From the NCBI GenBank assembly GCA_021796375.1, contig JAJYJF010000111.1, positions 1 through 7,090 of the forward strand: a stretch of 7,090 nucleotides of DNA, written 5' to 3'. This stretch comes from Chloroflexota bacterium (lineage in GTDB: Bacteria > Chloroflexota > Anaerolineae > Anaerolineales > Anaerolineaceae). Shown piece after piece: positions 6,810 to 7,090 of this stretch (position 1 is its first letter; every line of letters starts with the position of its first letter). The notes under the pieces are model-generated. The model ran no database searches. It had not been told where the DNA came from and was given only the letters and a program-made list of their open reading frames with translations. The translations under genes and the position numbers were made by a program.

Positions 6810-7090
6810 ACGCCGATCAATCCCCGAACCAGCCCGGGAGCCTCCCCGGAAACACCCGCCGCTCTACCATCGGGATCGTCATTGGGGTTTTTGTCCTGGT
6901 GCTGCTGGCGCTGGTCATCTACCTGGTAATCCACTTCCTGCTGCCGGCGCAGACGCCTGAAAATTACGGCACCGCGCCCATCCCGCAGCCGGCCCGCCAG
7001 ACCCAACTGGCGCTGGTCAGCAGCTATGGCTGGGTAAACAAGCCCTCCCAGGTGGCGCGGATCCCGGTTGACCGGGCCATGCAGCTGATC
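6806..7090 (+). CDS. Single-pass membrane protein with YGWV...RIPVDRAM motif, possible extra ACIII subunit or oxidase-associated protein (5' part)
   Basis: An open frame of 95 codons with no stop reaches the window edge. It starts in an ATGA overlap with actF behind a strong GGAGG site, so it is almost certainly translated with the act genes. Residues 1-19 are polar and end in NTRR. Residues about 21-46 form one transmembrane helix, and the basic residues before it suggest N-inside, C-outside. A proline-rich linker (NYGTAPIPQPARQ) follows, then YGWVNKPSQVARIPVDRAMQLI. From memory, similar YGWVD...RIPIDRAM stretches occur in small membrane-anchored proteins near ACIII and heme-copper oxidase genes; their function is not known to me. 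In position it could correspond to the seventh, ActG-like subunit described in Chloroflexus, but I cannot confirm sequence similarity. No heme or Fe-S motif appears in the visible part; one could lie beyond the edge. Confidence 0.8.
   Translation, partial: MNADQSPNQPGSLPGNTRRSTIGIVIGVFVLVLLALVIYLVIHFLLPAQTPENYGTAPIPQPARQTQLALVSSYGWVNKPSQVARIPVDRAMQLI

Noticed and set aside
1..7090. Novel defence or mobile system
   Set aside because: Every substantial + strand frame is a known respiratory subunit except the truncated last gene. No integrase, transposase, repeats or composition break were seen.

Overview
This window is most of an operon for Alternative Complex III (ACIII), the membrane quinol:electron-acceptor oxidoreductase ("act" cluster) that replaces the cytochrome bc1 complex in many bacteria. 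All genes are on the + strand and packed almost without gaps. In order they are: the last 21 codons of the multiheme cytochrome subunit ActA (1-66); ActB, a fusion of a molybdopterin-oxidoreductase-like domain and a four-cluster ferredoxin-like domain (71-3040); ActC, an NrfD/PsrC-type ten-helix protein (3060-4448); ActD, a two-helix DUF3341-type protein (about 4450-4995); ActE, a mono-heme cytochrome c lipoprotein (4999-5625); ActF, a second ten-helix quinone-subunit-like protein (5622-6809); and the first 95 codons of a single-pass membrane protein (from 6806) that runs off the window.

The genes describe one electron path. Quinol is oxidised at the membrane subunit ActC (ActF is a structural homologue). 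Electrons then pass through the Fe-S clusters of ActB to the hemes of ActA and ActE, and on to a terminal oxidase or soluble carrier not seen here. ActD is a small accessory membrane subunit. Spacing supports one transcript with coupled translation: 4-nt gap (actA/actB), 19 nt (actB/actC), 1 nt (actC/actD), 3 nt (actD/actE), and ATGA 4-nt overlaps (actE/actF and actF/next gene). I see no promoter, terminator, RNA gene, mobile element, repeat array or CRISPR; no non-coding stretch exceeds about 20 nt.

The DNA is GC-rich with G/C-ending codons. A fused ActB, this gene order and the overall protein style suggest a Chloroflexota (perhaps Anaerolineae-like) or another ACIII-bearing aerobic or facultative lineage. 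That assignment is an inference of modest confidence, since no phylogenetic marker is present. ACIII itself is a described system. The least explained element is the truncated last gene, whose YGWV...RIPVDRAM segment is a recognisable but functionally obscure signature.
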